A stretch of DNA of 64,000 nt from an uncultured Gammaproteobacteria bacterium (GTDB taxonomy: Bacteria; Pseudomonadota; Gammaproteobacteria; Pseudomonadales; Pseudohongiellaceae), in contig CAJWVZ010000004.1 of the NCBI GenBank assembly GCA_913048385.1, positions 62,001 through 126,000 on the forward strand. The letters are read 5' to 3'. Under the pieces are notes generated by a model. It made no database searches, was not told the DNA's origin, and saw only the letters and a list, made by a program, of their open reading frames with translations. The first letter of the stretch is position 1; every line of letters starts with the position of its first letter. Both the position numbers and the translations under genes were made by a program. Below, in pieces: positions 9,425-17,786 of the stretch.

Positions 9425-10155
9425 ATATCTTAATCGTTGGAGCCACCTCTGCCATTGCTAATGCCACAGCAAGGCGGTTCGCAAAAAAAAAGCCGCGCTT
9501 TTGTCTGCTGGCCAGAGACATTGAAAAAATGGGCCTTATTAGCAAGGATTTAATCATTCGAGGGGCAAGCGACGTTAAGTGTCTTTCGATAGACTTTACT
9601 AATCGCGAACAGCAAACTTCTAAAATAGAGGAAGCCTTCTCAAAATACCAAGAGTTTGACATAGTTCTTTTGTGCTATGGCTTCCTTCCGGATCAGAGCC
9701 AATGCCAAGCCAGTGTTGAGAAAACGATTGAGGCAATTGACTGCAATGCCCTAAGCGTTATTTCTTTCTTAACGACTCTGATTCCATATATGGAGCAAAA
9801 AAAGAAAGGGACTATTGCTGTTGTAACATCTGTTGCTGGCGATCGCGGCCGCACAAATAATTTCGTTTATGGTTCCGCCAAGGCCATGGTATCTGCATAC
9901 TTGCAAGGTCTTCGGGGGAAACTAGCTCAAAGCAACATCAGTGTCCTCGAAATTCGTCCGGGGCTTGTTGATACTCCTATGACCAGTCATTTGACTAAAA
10001 CACGCTTATTCTCAACACCGGAAATCATAGGAAAAAAGATCGAGCAGGGTATCGAAAAAAACAAAACCACGATATATGCACCGGGTTACTGGCGCCTAAT
10101 AATGTGTGTGGTAAAAATGATACCGGACAGATTATTCATGCGCCTAAAGTTTTGA
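9421..10155 (+). CDS. Short-chain dehydrogenase, DprE2-like
   Basis: The 244-residue SDR has an N-terminal nucleotide-binding motif GATSAIA (residues 7-13), a degenerate form as in DprE2 proteins. Catalytic residues lie in VTSVAGDRGR (Ser) and FVYGSAKAM (Tyr-x-x-x-Lys). The C-terminus VKMIPDRLFMRLKF ends in a basic amphipathic tail that could sit on the membrane. By analogy it reduces the 2-keto sugar on the polyprenyl phosphate with NAD(P)H, completing epimerisation of ribose to arabinose. The ATG overlaps the stop of the DprE1-like gene (ATGA), so translation is probably coupled. Confidence 0.82.
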   Translation: MNILIVGATSAIANATARRFAKKKPRFCLLARDIEKMGLISKDLIIRGASDVKCLSIDFTNREQQTSKIEEAFSKYQEFDIVLLCYGFLPDQSQCQASVEKTIEAIDCNALSVISFLTTLIPYMEQKKKGTIAVVTSVAGDRGRTNNFVYGSAKAMVSAYLQGLRGKLAQSNISVLEIRPGLVDTPMTSHLTKTRLFSTPEIIGKKIEQGIEKNKTTIYAPGYWRLIMCVVKMIPDRLFMRLKF

Positions 10156-10162
10156 TCGTTAG

Positions 10163-11596
10163 ATGAACAATAATTTAAAAAGCGACATACTATTCGTTGA
10201 TTTAGATGGGACAGTTTTCAAATCAGACCTCTTGCTAGAATCTCTGATTTGGCTTCTTAGGAATAATTTAAGAACTCTTTTTTTTCAAGTACCGTTCTGG
10301 CTTTTAAAAGGAAAAGCCTATCTAAAACTCCAACTTTCAAAGAGCGTAGTGCTCAATTTAAAAACTCAGCCGATAAACCAACAGTTTTCAACATATATTA
10401 AAGCCGAGGTTGCACAAGGAAGACGGGCCATTCTTATTTCTGCTAGTCACGAGTCCCTCGTCAGAGAAGTTAGCGAAGAACTTGATATTTTTATCGATGC
10501 CATCGGAAGCGATGGCGTTACAAACTTAAAAGGTAAAGTAAAACTACAACACATACTGCACCTTTGCGGATCAGAGCCCTTCTCGTATGCTGGGAACTCC
10601 AAAGATGACATTCCCATATGGCTCGCCGCAAAAGACGTGGTCTGCGTAAATACCAATGATAATGTGGTCCGCGAAATTAGGGAAAAAACTAATTCTAAAA
10701 TTTTAGAGTTTGACCGACCAACTGGGTCTTGGAAATCGTTCCGAGAATCTCTTCGGCCGCACCAATGGATGAAGAACGGTTTAATCTTTTTACCTTTGGT
10801 TCTTTCTCACCAGCTTTCCAATTGGGAAGCTATCACCAACGCGTTTATCGGGTTTATATCTTTTTGCCTTGTAGCCTCAGCTGTGTACTTACTTAATGAC
10901 CTATTGGACATAGAGAATGATCGCAACCATCAAACAAAAATAACCCGCCCTTTTGCTTCTGGGAACTTAAGCTTAACCGCAGGATTCTTTACAATTCCCT
11001 TACTATTAGCTGGGTTTTTTTTAGCTCACAACTTGGGAAATCAGTTCTTAGAGACTTTGCTAATTTACTGGCTGTTAACGACGTTCTACAGCTTTTTCTT
11101 AAAACGCTTTTTCTTACTTGATGTGTTTATGCTTTCTGTGCTCTACGGGTTTCGGATCGTTGCGGGATCTAACGCGGTTCACATAGAAACGACAAACTGG
11201 CTACTCACGTTTACTTTGTTTTTATTCCTAGGGCTGGCTCTTTTAAAACGTTACGTTGAGCTCACAAATCAAAGGCAGTTAGGCAAGAATCACTTTGTTG
11301 GGCGTGGGTATCACATTGAAGATTTAAGATTAGTCTCTTTTTTAGGCGCCACCTCTAATCTGATAGCGATTTTTATTTTCGGGTTCTATATTGGCGCTTC
11401 TGAAACAGCCAAGCTCTATGATAGTCCTGACATTCTATGGGTTATTAACTTAACAATTTCTTACTTATTGTTAAGAGTCTGGCGATTAGCCTATCACGGA
11501 AAAATGCAAGAGGATCCTGTTTTTTTTGTGCTCAACGATCGCATTAGTCAAAGCGCTTTGGTTATGTGTGGGCTTCTGATTTGGCTGGCAATTTGA
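10163..11596 (+). CDS. HAD phosphatase - UbiA prenyltransferase fusion, DPPR-synthase-like
   Basis: The 477-residue protein has two parts. Residues about 8-190 form a HAD-type phosphatase (FVDLDGT with D13 and D15; SASHES; SYAGNSKDDIPIW). Residues about 200-477 form a multi-helix UbiA membrane domain with N245-D246-x2-D249-x3-D253 and a following KITRPFASG, close to the decaprenyl-phosphate 5-phosphoribosyltransferase (Rv3806c-type) signature. The predicted sequence is transfer of phosphoribose from PRPP to polyprenyl phosphate, then removal of the 5-phosphate by the HAD part. That provides the substrate for the DprE1/DprE2-like enzymes immediately upstream (7-base gap). No arabinosyltransferase or flippase is next to it. 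Confidence 0.82.
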   Translation: MNNNLKSDILFVDLDGTVFKSDLLLESLIWLLRNNLRTLFFQVPFWLLKGKAYLKLQLSKSVVLNLKTQPINQQFSTYIKAEVAQGRRAILISASHESLVREVSEELDIFIDAIGSDGVTNLKGKVKLQHILHLCGSEPFSYAGNSKDDIPIWLAAKDVVCVNTNDNVVREIREKTNSKILEFDRPTGSWKSFRESLRPHQWMKNGLIFLPLVLSHQLSNWEAITNAFIGFISFCLVASAVYLLNDLLDIENDRNHQTKITRPFASGNLSLTAGFFTIPLLLAGFFLAHNLGNQFLETLLIYWLLTTFYSFFLKRFFLLDVFMLSVLYGFRIVAGSNAVHIETTNWLLTFTLFLFLGLALLKRYVELTNQRQLGKNHFVGRGYHIEDLRLVSFLGATSNLIAIFIFGFYIGASETAKLYDSPDILWVINLTISYLLLRVWRLAYHGKMQEDPVFFVLNDRISQSALVMCGLLIWLAI

Positions 11597-11723
11597 AGTT
11601 GTCCGCTTTATCACAATTTAGTGTAGTTATCAGACCGTTTTAAAAGCTTAACTTTTTAAGTTGCTTAGCTTCGCTGTCAAGCATTAAGATAAAAGAATAA
11701 AGATTAATTGTTGGGGCAAAAAA

Positions 11724-12179
11724 ATGCTTTATCGAAACCAGGAATTATCTGCGATTCTAACTGCAACGGTTTTAATTGCTTTTTTCACCACATCAAGCGG
11801 AGCGCTCCAGTCCAGTGATGGTTATCGGGCACGCCTATCGCCAATGCCGACGACACCGCAAACAGCTTCTACAATAACAGGGGGGGGCGAGGTTCGAATT
11901 AACTTAGAGGGTACAACACTAACCGCATCAGGTAAGTTCTCAGGAATGAGCTCAGACGCTACCAGCGCCCACATACACTATGGGCTTCCCGCTCAGCCAG
12001 GACCTGTTGTCCATCAATTGGAATTTAGCGCCATGACTCACGGTGAACTCTCAGCCACAATAAAATTATCCCAAGATCAAATAGCAGCTCTTAAGTCAGC
12101 CTCGCTTTATATTCAAATACATAGCAAGACAAATCCTGCGGGGGAGTTACGGGGCTGGATATTTCGCGACGAGAAATAA
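11724..12179 (+). CDS. CHRD domain-containing secreted protein
   Basis: The 151-residue protein has a signal peptide (about residues 1-28, LIAFFTTSSGALQ) followed by a single CHRD domain: TGGGEVRINLEGTTL, AHIHYGLPAQPGPVVHQL and the closing NPAGELRGWIF are the usual landmarks. CHRD domains occur in secreted and cell-surface proteins from bacteria to animal chordin; their bacterial role is not established. It lies 46 bases before the PQQ dehydrogenase gene on the same strand and may share its transcript. Confidence 0.85.
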   Translation: MLYRNQELSAILTATVLIAFFTTSSGALQSSDGYRARLSPMPTTPQTASTITGGGEVRINLEGTTLTASGKFSGMSSDATSAHIHYGLPAQPGPVVHQLEFSAMTHGELSATIKLSQDQIAALKSASLYIQIHSKTNPAGELRGWIFRDEK

Positions 12180-12225
12180 CCGCCTAGTGTTAAGACTCTA
12201 ACAAAAAAAAATAGGATCTTTTGCC

Positions 12226-14385
12226 ATGACAATGACTCAATCTCTCAAGATTAATTATGTTTTTCGAGCACTTATTTACGTTCTGGGCGTGGTCACAATG
12301 CTGAACGCTTGCAGCCCAAGCTCCACAGAAATATCAGACACACCAAATAGCAGTCTTACTGAGACCGTTTCCGACAAGTTTGCATCACAAGCTGCAAGTG
12401 GCGCTGAGGCATACGCGGCTAATTGCGCCGCCTGTCATGGTTTGAATTTAGAGGGTTCGACCTTAGGCCCAATACTCTCGGGAGGCAGTTTTTTAAGACG
12501 TTGGTCTGAAAGAACGCCAGCATTAATATTCAGTGACATTCGCGCAAATATGCCGCCAGGAGGAAATGAAAGCCTTGCTGACTCAGATTATTTAAACATA
12601 GTGGCGCATATCCTATCGAAGAATGGCGCTGTCGGTATAAACGAAGCGCTTACGGCAACCACAGACTTTAAATTAGCAGATAAAGTTTCCGGTATAAATA
12701 CAGCCAGGCTCCCAGAAAAATCAGCTCCTATTGGTGTAACAATAAACGGCAACGTTAACGACTTCGTACCTTTTCAACCAGTAACAAACGCCATGCTTGA
12801 GTCTCCCGATCCAGCGGACTGGCCGATGATTAGGCGAGATTATGGGGCCCATAGTTATAGCCCTCTCGATCAAATCAATGTAAGCAACGTGAATCAGCTT
12901 AAACTAGAGTGGGTTTGGAACATGCATGAAGGAGATTCGGAACCATCGCCTCTCGTTTATAACGGCATTGTTTACCTGATCAACCCAAGCAATATTATTC
13001 AGGCACTTGACGGGAAAACAGGCGAAATTATCTGGGAACACTGGGCCGGCCCGGCCACACGTGAAGATATGCGTAATATTGCTATATACGAAGACAAAAT
13101 TATTCAAGCAACGACAGACGCAAGACTGATCGCGTTAGATGCGAGAACTGGTGAACAGGTATGGGAAACTGTTGTTGCAGACAACAGCAAAGGGTTCTCA
13201 AATTCGAGCGGGCCGATAGTAGCTGACGGCAAAGTTTTGTTAGGGCTCGCAGGATGTGCCAGGTACATCAAAGAAGATTGCTACATTAGCGCTCACGACG
13301 CAAACACCGGAAAACTTATCTGGCGTTTCAACACCATTGCAAAAGCAAACGAGCCCGGGGGAGACACCTGGGGAGGCCTTAATGACATTTTTAGAGCTGG
13401 CGGTGAAACTTGGATAACTGGTAGCTATGATCCCGAGCTGAAAAGGACCTATTGGGGTACGGCGCAGCAAAAACCGTGGGTTCCTGTCAGTCGACACCTC
13501 ACAATAGATGACGTCGGGCTGTTCACGAACTCAACGGTTGCAATTGAAACGGATACCGGGGAGCTAGACTGGTTTTTTCAGCATGTCCCAGCAGAAGCCT
13601 TAGATCTCGATGAAGTATTTGAACGCGTTCTTATCAATCGTGGCGAAGAAAAATTAGTTTTTTCGCTCGGCAAATATGGAATCCTTTGGAAGAATGACCG
13701 GGTGTCTGGGAAGTTTAAAGGTTATAAGGAAACCGTATTTCAAAATGCATTTACAAACATCGATTCTGAAACTGGACTAGTTACTTATCGGGAAGATATT
13801 CAGAACGCAAAACTAAATGAGTGGACATCAGCATGTCCAAGCAGCACTGGGGGCAAAGACTGGCATTCAATGTCTTACCACGAACCAACTGGCGTAATCA
13901 TCGCTCCGTTAAGTCAGACCTGCCTTGAAAACGCTGCCCGAGAAGTAGCGCTTGTACAAGGAGGTGGAGGTCTTGCCGCAAGCCGAAAATTTTTTGAAAT
14001 GCCGGGCTCTAATGGAAATCTCGGTAAATTAGGTGCCTATAATGTTGACACTATGGAAGAGGTTTGGAACTATCAACAGAGAGCTTCGTTCCACACGGGA
14101 ACGATATCAACTGCCGGGAACCTAGTTTTCGCCGGTGACTTAGATCGTCGCTTTCGCGCTTTTGACGTTACCAATGGAGATGTTCTATGGGAAACAAGGC
14201 TCGGCACCGCAGTCCAAGGTCACCCTGTCAGCTTCGCCATCGATGGCAAACAATATATTGCTGTAACAAGCGCTAATGGCGGGACCAGCCCTCGAGTCGT
14301 CCCGAGTGTAATCGCCACTGAAATCCAATATCCCCGTTGGGGAAATGCGCTCTATGTATTTAGCCTCCCAGACCAAACCGAGTAA
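12226..14385 (+). CDS. PQQ-dependent dehydrogenase with N-terminal cytochrome c domain (lipoprotein)
   Basis: The 719-residue quinoprotein begins with a lipoprotein signal ending MLNAC, then a heme c domain ([15 protein letters not shown], about residues 58-72), then the eight-bladed PQQ propeller from about residue 190 with repeated LDAxTGE.xW tryptophan-docking motifs. It should oxidise an alcohol or sugar-type substrate in the periplasm and pass electrons through its own heme. Three things are unusual. The heme domain is N-terminal, not C-terminal as in classical type II enzymes. The vicinal Cys-Cys pair is missing. The metal ligands differ: by hand alignment the Asn is Q414 and the Glu ligand is not obvious, while a D460-L-D462 motif is present. 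The substrate is unknown. Confidence 0.88.
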   Translation: MTMTQSLKINYVFRALIYVLGVVTMLNACSPSSTEISDTPNSSLTETVSDKFASQAASGAEAYAANCAACHGLNLEGSTLGPILSGGSFLRRWSERTPALIFSDIRANMPPGGNESLADSDYLNIVAHILSKNGAVGINEALTATTDFKLADKVSGINTARLPEKSAPIGVTINGNVNDFVPFQPVTNAMLESPDPADWPMIRRDYGAHSYSPLDQINVSNVNQLKLEWVWNMHEGDSEPSPLVYNGIVYLINPSNIIQALDGKTGEIIWEHWAGPATREDMRNIAIYEDKIIQATTDARLIALDARTGEQVWETVVADNSKGFSNSSGPIVADGKVLLGLAGCARYIKEDCYISAHDANTGKLIWRFNTIAKANEPGGDTWGGLNDIFRAGGETWITGSYDPELKRTYWGTAQQKPWVPVSRHLTIDDVGLFTNSTVAIETDTGELDWFFQHVPAEALDLDEVFERVLINRGEEKLVFSLGKYGILWKNDRVSGKFKGYKETVFQNAFTNIDSETGLVTYREDIQNAKLNEWTSACPSSTGGKDWHSMSYHEPTGVIIAPLSQTCLENAAREVALVQGGGGLAASRKFFEMPGSNGNLGKLGAYNVDTMEEVWNYQQRASFHTGTISTAGNLVFAGDLDRRFRAFDVTNGDVLWETRLGTAVQGHPVSFAIDGKQYIAVTSANGGTSPRVVPSVIATEIQYPRWGNALYVFSLPDQTE

Positions 14386-14389
14386 AAAA

Positions 14390-14806
14390 ATGAGCGAAGC
14401 ACCTGAAAATTTGGAAGAATCGTTAGAGCAAAAAAAAATTGACCCCGCATTAGGTCAAGTAGAGTGGCTTGACCTTACTGTTGGTGACGCCTCCAGAATA
14501 AAAAGTTTTTATCAGACCGTTGTCGGGTGGAAAGCCTCAGAAGTCGATATGGGGAGCTATAGTGACTTCAATATGAATAGCGCCGATGGAAAGCAAACTG
14601 TTGCAGGGATCTGTCACGCCCGAGGACTAAGCTCCAATCTTCCAGCGAAATGGCTAGCTTACGTCCGAGTTGAGAATGTCACAAAGAGTGCAGAATTATG
14701 CACTATCCATGGCGGGAAGATTCTTGATGGCCCAAGACGGATGGGAGGAAGTGATTTGTGTGTTATAGAAGACCCTGAGGGCGCTGTAATTGCTTTACTT
14801 TCCTAA
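14390..14806 (+). CDS. VOC-family (glyoxalase/bleomycin-resistance fold) protein
   Basis: The 138-residue protein has the vicinal-oxygen-chelate fold: QVEWLDLTVGDASRIKSFY at the start of the first half, and VENVTKSAELCTIHGGKIL followed by CVIEDPEGAVIALL in the second. Members bind a metal or sequester ligands; the reaction cannot be told from the sequence. I chose the ATG just after the PQQ dehydrogenase stop (4-base gap) over an in-frame start at 14345, which would overlap that gene. The close spacing suggests a shared transcript. Confidence 0.78.
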   Translation: MSEAPENLEESLEQKKIDPALGQVEWLDLTVGDASRIKSFYQTVVGWKASEVDMGSYSDFNMNSADGKQTVAGICHARGLSSNLPAKWLAYVRVENVTKSAELCTIHGGKILDGPRRMGGSDLCVIEDPEGAVIALLS

Positions 14807-14854
14807 AAAAACGAACCAAAACAACGATGCTAAAGAATACCTTGGAGAGGGGAA

Positions 14855-15802
14855 ATGTTAAAAATTTACCCAATAGCGATAATCGCTATCCTGGTTTTCT
14901 TATTAATCTATACAGCCTTAGCTATGTCTGGGGTTATTTTTCATTATGAATCTGGGGAAGCTATTGGCGCTGTTTCTGGATGGTGTGAGAGAGTAAGCGG
15001 AGGAATCTTTAGAGAACCCGTAAATACGATTAGTAATTTAGGCTTTGTCATTGCCGGTCTTTATATGCTGCGGTCCTTGTCAAAAGAGCACAAAAACGGG
15101 CAAATCGGCAACGTTTTTACTGGACTTAATTCAATCAGCGTATTGTATGCGGGAGTCGCGATTTACCTTGGTCCAGGCTCATGGCTCATGCACGGAACTC
15201 ACACTCAATGGGGCGGATGGGCGGATAACCTCAGCATGGTGATGTATATAGTCTTCCCATGGCTCTACAACATCAAAAATATGGCAGGCTGGACGCCCTC
15301 GTATTTTCTCAAAGTCTACTGCTTTATAATAGTTTCTTACGCAATCGCAAGATGGTTTTTTGGAGGCAGGCTAGGAATTGGATTAGATCTTTTCGGTTTA
15401 TCTATCGGACTTTGGGTTATTTCAGAAACCCTCCATCGTTTTTGGTCTCAGTCCTATCGCTGGTTGTCTGGGTTTATCGGCTTTTTTGTCGCAGGCTTGT
15501 TCGGTATCTCTCCCCAAGAGATAATATCGAATCTGAACGAATACTGGTGGGTAACCCTCTTTTGGCTGCCAGCCATATTGTCGAAGCAAGCTCCAGAAGT
15601 TAAAAGGGATTATTCGCCATGGTTTTTCTTGGGTATGTTTTCTTTCTTGACAGCTTTTATAATATGGCTTCAAGGTTATCCAGACACCGCTTTTTGTGAA
15701 CCAGACTCATTGATGCAACCCCATGCCGCTTGGCATCTTCTTACCGCTTTTTCTACATGGTGCTTTTTTAAATTTTTTAAAACAGAACACACTATTAACT
15801 AG
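14855..15802 (+). CDS. CREST-superfamily (ceramidase-like) membrane hydrolase
   Basis: The 315-residue protein has about seven to nine predicted membrane helices. Its conserved polar residues match the CREST (alkaline ceramidase/PAQR/Per1) pattern: EPVNTISNLGF with the Ser, WLMHGTHTQWGGWADNLS with His and Asp, and a C-terminal His-x3-His in QPHAAWHLLT. In that superfamily these residues hold a zinc ion that hydrolyses lipid amides. Free ceramide is rare in Gammaproteobacteria, so the substrate may be another lipid. It sits in a same-strand series with MOSC, membrane and PqqB-like genes. Confidence 0.7.
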   Translation: MLKIYPIAIIAILVFLLIYTALAMSGVIFHYESGEAIGAVSGWCERVSGGIFREPVNTISNLGFVIAGLYMLRSLSKEHKNGQIGNVFTGLNSISVLYAGVAIYLGPGSWLMHGTHTQWGGWADNLSMVMYIVFPWLYNIKNMAGWTPSYFLKVYCFIIVSYAIARWFFGGRLGIGLDLFGLSIGLWVISETLHRFWSQSYRWLSGFIGFFVAGLFGISPQEIISNLNEYWWVTLFWLPAILSKQAPEVKRDYSPWFFLGMFSFLTAFIIWLQGYPDTAFCEPDSLMQPHAAWHLLTAFSTWCFFKFFKTEHTIN

Positions 15803-15843
15803 AGAGAATAGCTAAGTTATTTAACAAACTAAGGTGATGTTTA

Positions 15844-16323
15844 ATGAGTGGGAAAATTCATCAGATATACATAGTCAGTAGTAAGCGCAAGCAACCTGAA
15901 AAACTTGTTACCGCTTATCTTGAAGCAGGAAAAGGAATACAAGGAGACCGCTATCATACAAACGCCTCCGCTCGTATCGCTGACGGGCGTAGCGTTCCTA
16001 AAAACCAGATAAGCCTTATCGATGCGGACTCAATCGACGATTTCCTTTCCTCAAACCCTTCCGAAAAACAACTTTCATATGGTGATTTCAGGCGAAGCAT
16101 CGTTACGCGTGGATTAGATCTCAATCAACTAGTAGGAAAAGATTTTTTCATTAGCAACGTTCGATGCAGAGGAACCGAACTTTGCGAACCTTGCTCGTTC
16201 CTGGCTCAAACTGTTCACTCCGCAGTATTGCCATCACTCGTAAACCGAGGCGGTCTGCGTGCGATTGTATTAGGAGACGGAATCATTAAAGCAGGAGACT
16301 GTATTACAAGTGCTGATGACTGA
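15844..16323 (+). CDS. MOSC domain-containing protein
   Basis: The 159-residue protein is a stand-alone MOSC (molybdenum cofactor sulfurase C-terminal) domain. Landmarks are GIQGDRYH near residue 37, FRRSIVTRG, the conserved cysteine segment GTELCEPC, and NRGGLRAIVLGDGIIKAGD. MOSC domains carry sulfur or bind the molybdenum cofactor, as in YiiM-type proteins. The window also has a Mo-hydroxylase operon at 57159-62007, though far away. The gene follows the CREST-type gene by 41 bases, and its end overlaps the next gene. Confidence 0.85.
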   Translation: MSGKIHQIYIVSSKRKQPEKLVTAYLEAGKGIQGDRYHTNASARIADGRSVPKNQISLIDADSIDDFLSSNPSEKQLSYGDFRRSIVTRGLDLNQLVGKDFFISNVRCRGTELCEPCSFLAQTVHSAVLPSLVNRGGLRAIVLGDGIIKAGDCITSADD

Positions 16324-16744
16324 TTTTATAAAAAGATTTTACAACATGTTGCCCCGCCACATTTCTCGACCTTGGTGGATAAACTGTTTACTTGCTTTTT
16401 CTGTGTATATGACGATTGTCTATCTTCCATGGGATATTTTTGTTAAACCATTACAAAAGGACCAAGAGGTTTGGTTCGGTATTCTATTCACAGGATGGTC
16501 CGCAAAAATCGGCGCCCTGTTACACTGGCTCGTTTATGGCTTTGCCATGGTCGGTTTTGCTGGAATGAAACGATGGGCCCAACCGTGGGCCAGTCTTTAT
16601 GTAGTTCAAATAGCCTATGGAATGGCCTACTGGGGCTTTAACGATAAGGTGGGTTCAGGAAGTATCGTCACTGTCGCTGTTAGTTTGCTTTTTCTATTAT
16701 TAGCCTTTGGTTTATGGCGGCGAACCGACCTCTTTAAAAACTAA
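16316..16744 (+). CDS. Small four-helix membrane protein of unknown function
   Basis: The roughly 142-residue protein has four predicted membrane helices (around residues 18-38, 55-75, 85-105 and 112-132) and no catalytic motif I recognise. The start overlaps the MOSC stop (ATGACTGA); a GTG six bases upstream is an alternative. Translational coupling to the MOSC gene is likely. A role as a membrane partner of the neighbouring MOSC, CREST or PqqB-like protein is only a guess. Confidence 0.7.
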   Translation: MTDFIKRFYNMLPRHISRPWWINCLLAFSVYMTIVYLPWDIFVKPLQKDQEVWFGILFTGWSAKIGALLHWLVYGFAMVGFAGMKRWAQPWASLYVVQIAYGMAYWGFNDKVGSGSIVTVAVSLLFLLLAFGLWRRTDLFKN

Positions 16745-16758
16745 GCGAAAATTTCTTT

Positions 16759-17709
16759 ATGGCACTCTCAATCCTATCAATAAAAGATAACGTTGCCGGT
16801 CTTTTGCATATTCTTCCTTTCTTGTTTTTCCCTTTGGCAGATGCTGCGGAAGAAAACTTAATTACACTAAGCATTCTCGGAGTCGTGCAAGACGCCGGAT
16901 ATCCTCAAGCCGGCTGCATGGCAAAGCATTGCATCCCCGCTTGGGAGGCGCCTAATCTGCGGCGCGGAGCAACTTCTTTAGCGATCATTGATGCCAAAAA
17001 AGAAGCCACCTACCTGTTCGAAGCTACACCAAATTTTCCAGAGCAAATTTATTTACTAGAAACTATTGCTCCGGATCATCAGCTCAGTGGAATATTTCTG
17101 ACCCATGCTCATATCGGGCACTACACAGGTCTTATGTATCTCGGCCATGAGGCAATGGCAACCACGAATATCCCTGTTTACGCTATGCCGCGTATGAAAG
17201 ACTTTCTTTTGAGTAACGCCCCGTGGAGTCAACTTTCAGAGTATGAAAATATTAAACTGAGACCTCTTGAGGCCGACAGCGAAATTAAACTCGGGGACGT
17301 CGCAATCACCCCTTTTCTAGTGCCGCACAGAGACGAATTTTCTGAAACTGTTGGCTACAAAATTAAGGGACCAAACCGCACCGCACTATTTATTCCCGAC
17401 ATAAACAAGTGGGAACTTTGGGAGCGAGATATTGTCAATGAAATTCGGAATGTAGACTATGCCTTCATTGATGCGACCTTCTTTTCTTCTGGAGAACTGC
17501 CTGGGAGAGATATGTCAAAAGTCCCGCACCCTCTCGTACTGGAAAGCATGAAGAAATTCCAAACTTTGAGACCTATCGAAAAACAAAAAATCTTCTTTAT
17601 TCACATGAACCATACCAATCCCTTGCTCGACGCAGAGAGCAACGCTTCAGATATCGTCCAAAACAAAGGATTTAATATTGCAAAAGAAGGCATGCAGTTC
17701 AAACTTTAA
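16759..17709 (+). CDS. Secreted PqqB-like metallo-beta-lactamase-fold hydrolase
   Basis: The 316-residue protein has an N-terminal signal peptide (LPFLFFPLADAAEE) and a PqqB-like beginning, GVVQDAGYPQAGCMAKHC, where PqqB has its zinc-binding Cys cluster. The metal motif reads THAHIGHYTGL: the His-x-His-x-Asp-His signature has Gly in place of Asp. Later LVPHRDE and the DATFFSSGELPGRD segment follow the family. PqqB is a cytoplasmic hydroxylase in PQQ maturation, so an exported relative close to a PQQ dehydrogenase is unusual. I do not call it PqqB; it may be a related hydrolase with a different substrate. Confidence 0.78.
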   Translation: MALSILSIKDNVAGLLHILPFLFFPLADAAEENLITLSILGVVQDAGYPQAGCMAKHCIPAWEAPNLRRGATSLAIIDAKKEATYLFEATPNFPEQIYLLETIAPDHQLSGIFLTHAHIGHYTGLMYLGHEAMATTNIPVYAMPRMKDFLLSNAPWSQLSEYENIKLRPLEADSEIKLGDVAITPFLVPHRDEFSETVGYKIKGPNRTALFIPDINKWELWERDIVNEIRNVDYAFIDATFFSSGELPGRDMSKVPHPLVLESMKKFQTLRPIEKQKIFFIHMNHTNPLLDAESNASDIVQNKGFNIAKEGMQFKL

Positions 17710-17740
17710 ACAGAGCCAGTATGATGCTTTCGGTTTTTAA

Positions 17741-17763
17741 CCCTCCGCCAGGGCACTTTTTTT
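17741..17763 (+). terminator. Possible weak terminator after the PqqB-like gene
   Basis: A short CCCT/AGGG stem (17741-17744 with 17750-17753, loop CCGCC) is followed by CAC and a run of seven T (17757-17763). The stem is only 4 bp, so the call rests mainly on the T-run and its position between the PqqB-like gene and uup. Confidence 0.3.
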
Positions 17764-17786
17764 AACTCAGAAAAATTACTAAAAAT

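Noticed and set aside
11640-11680. A CTTAA/TTAAG hairpin after the HAD-UbiA gene
   Set aside because: The stem is short and AT-only with no proper T-run, so I do not call a terminator.
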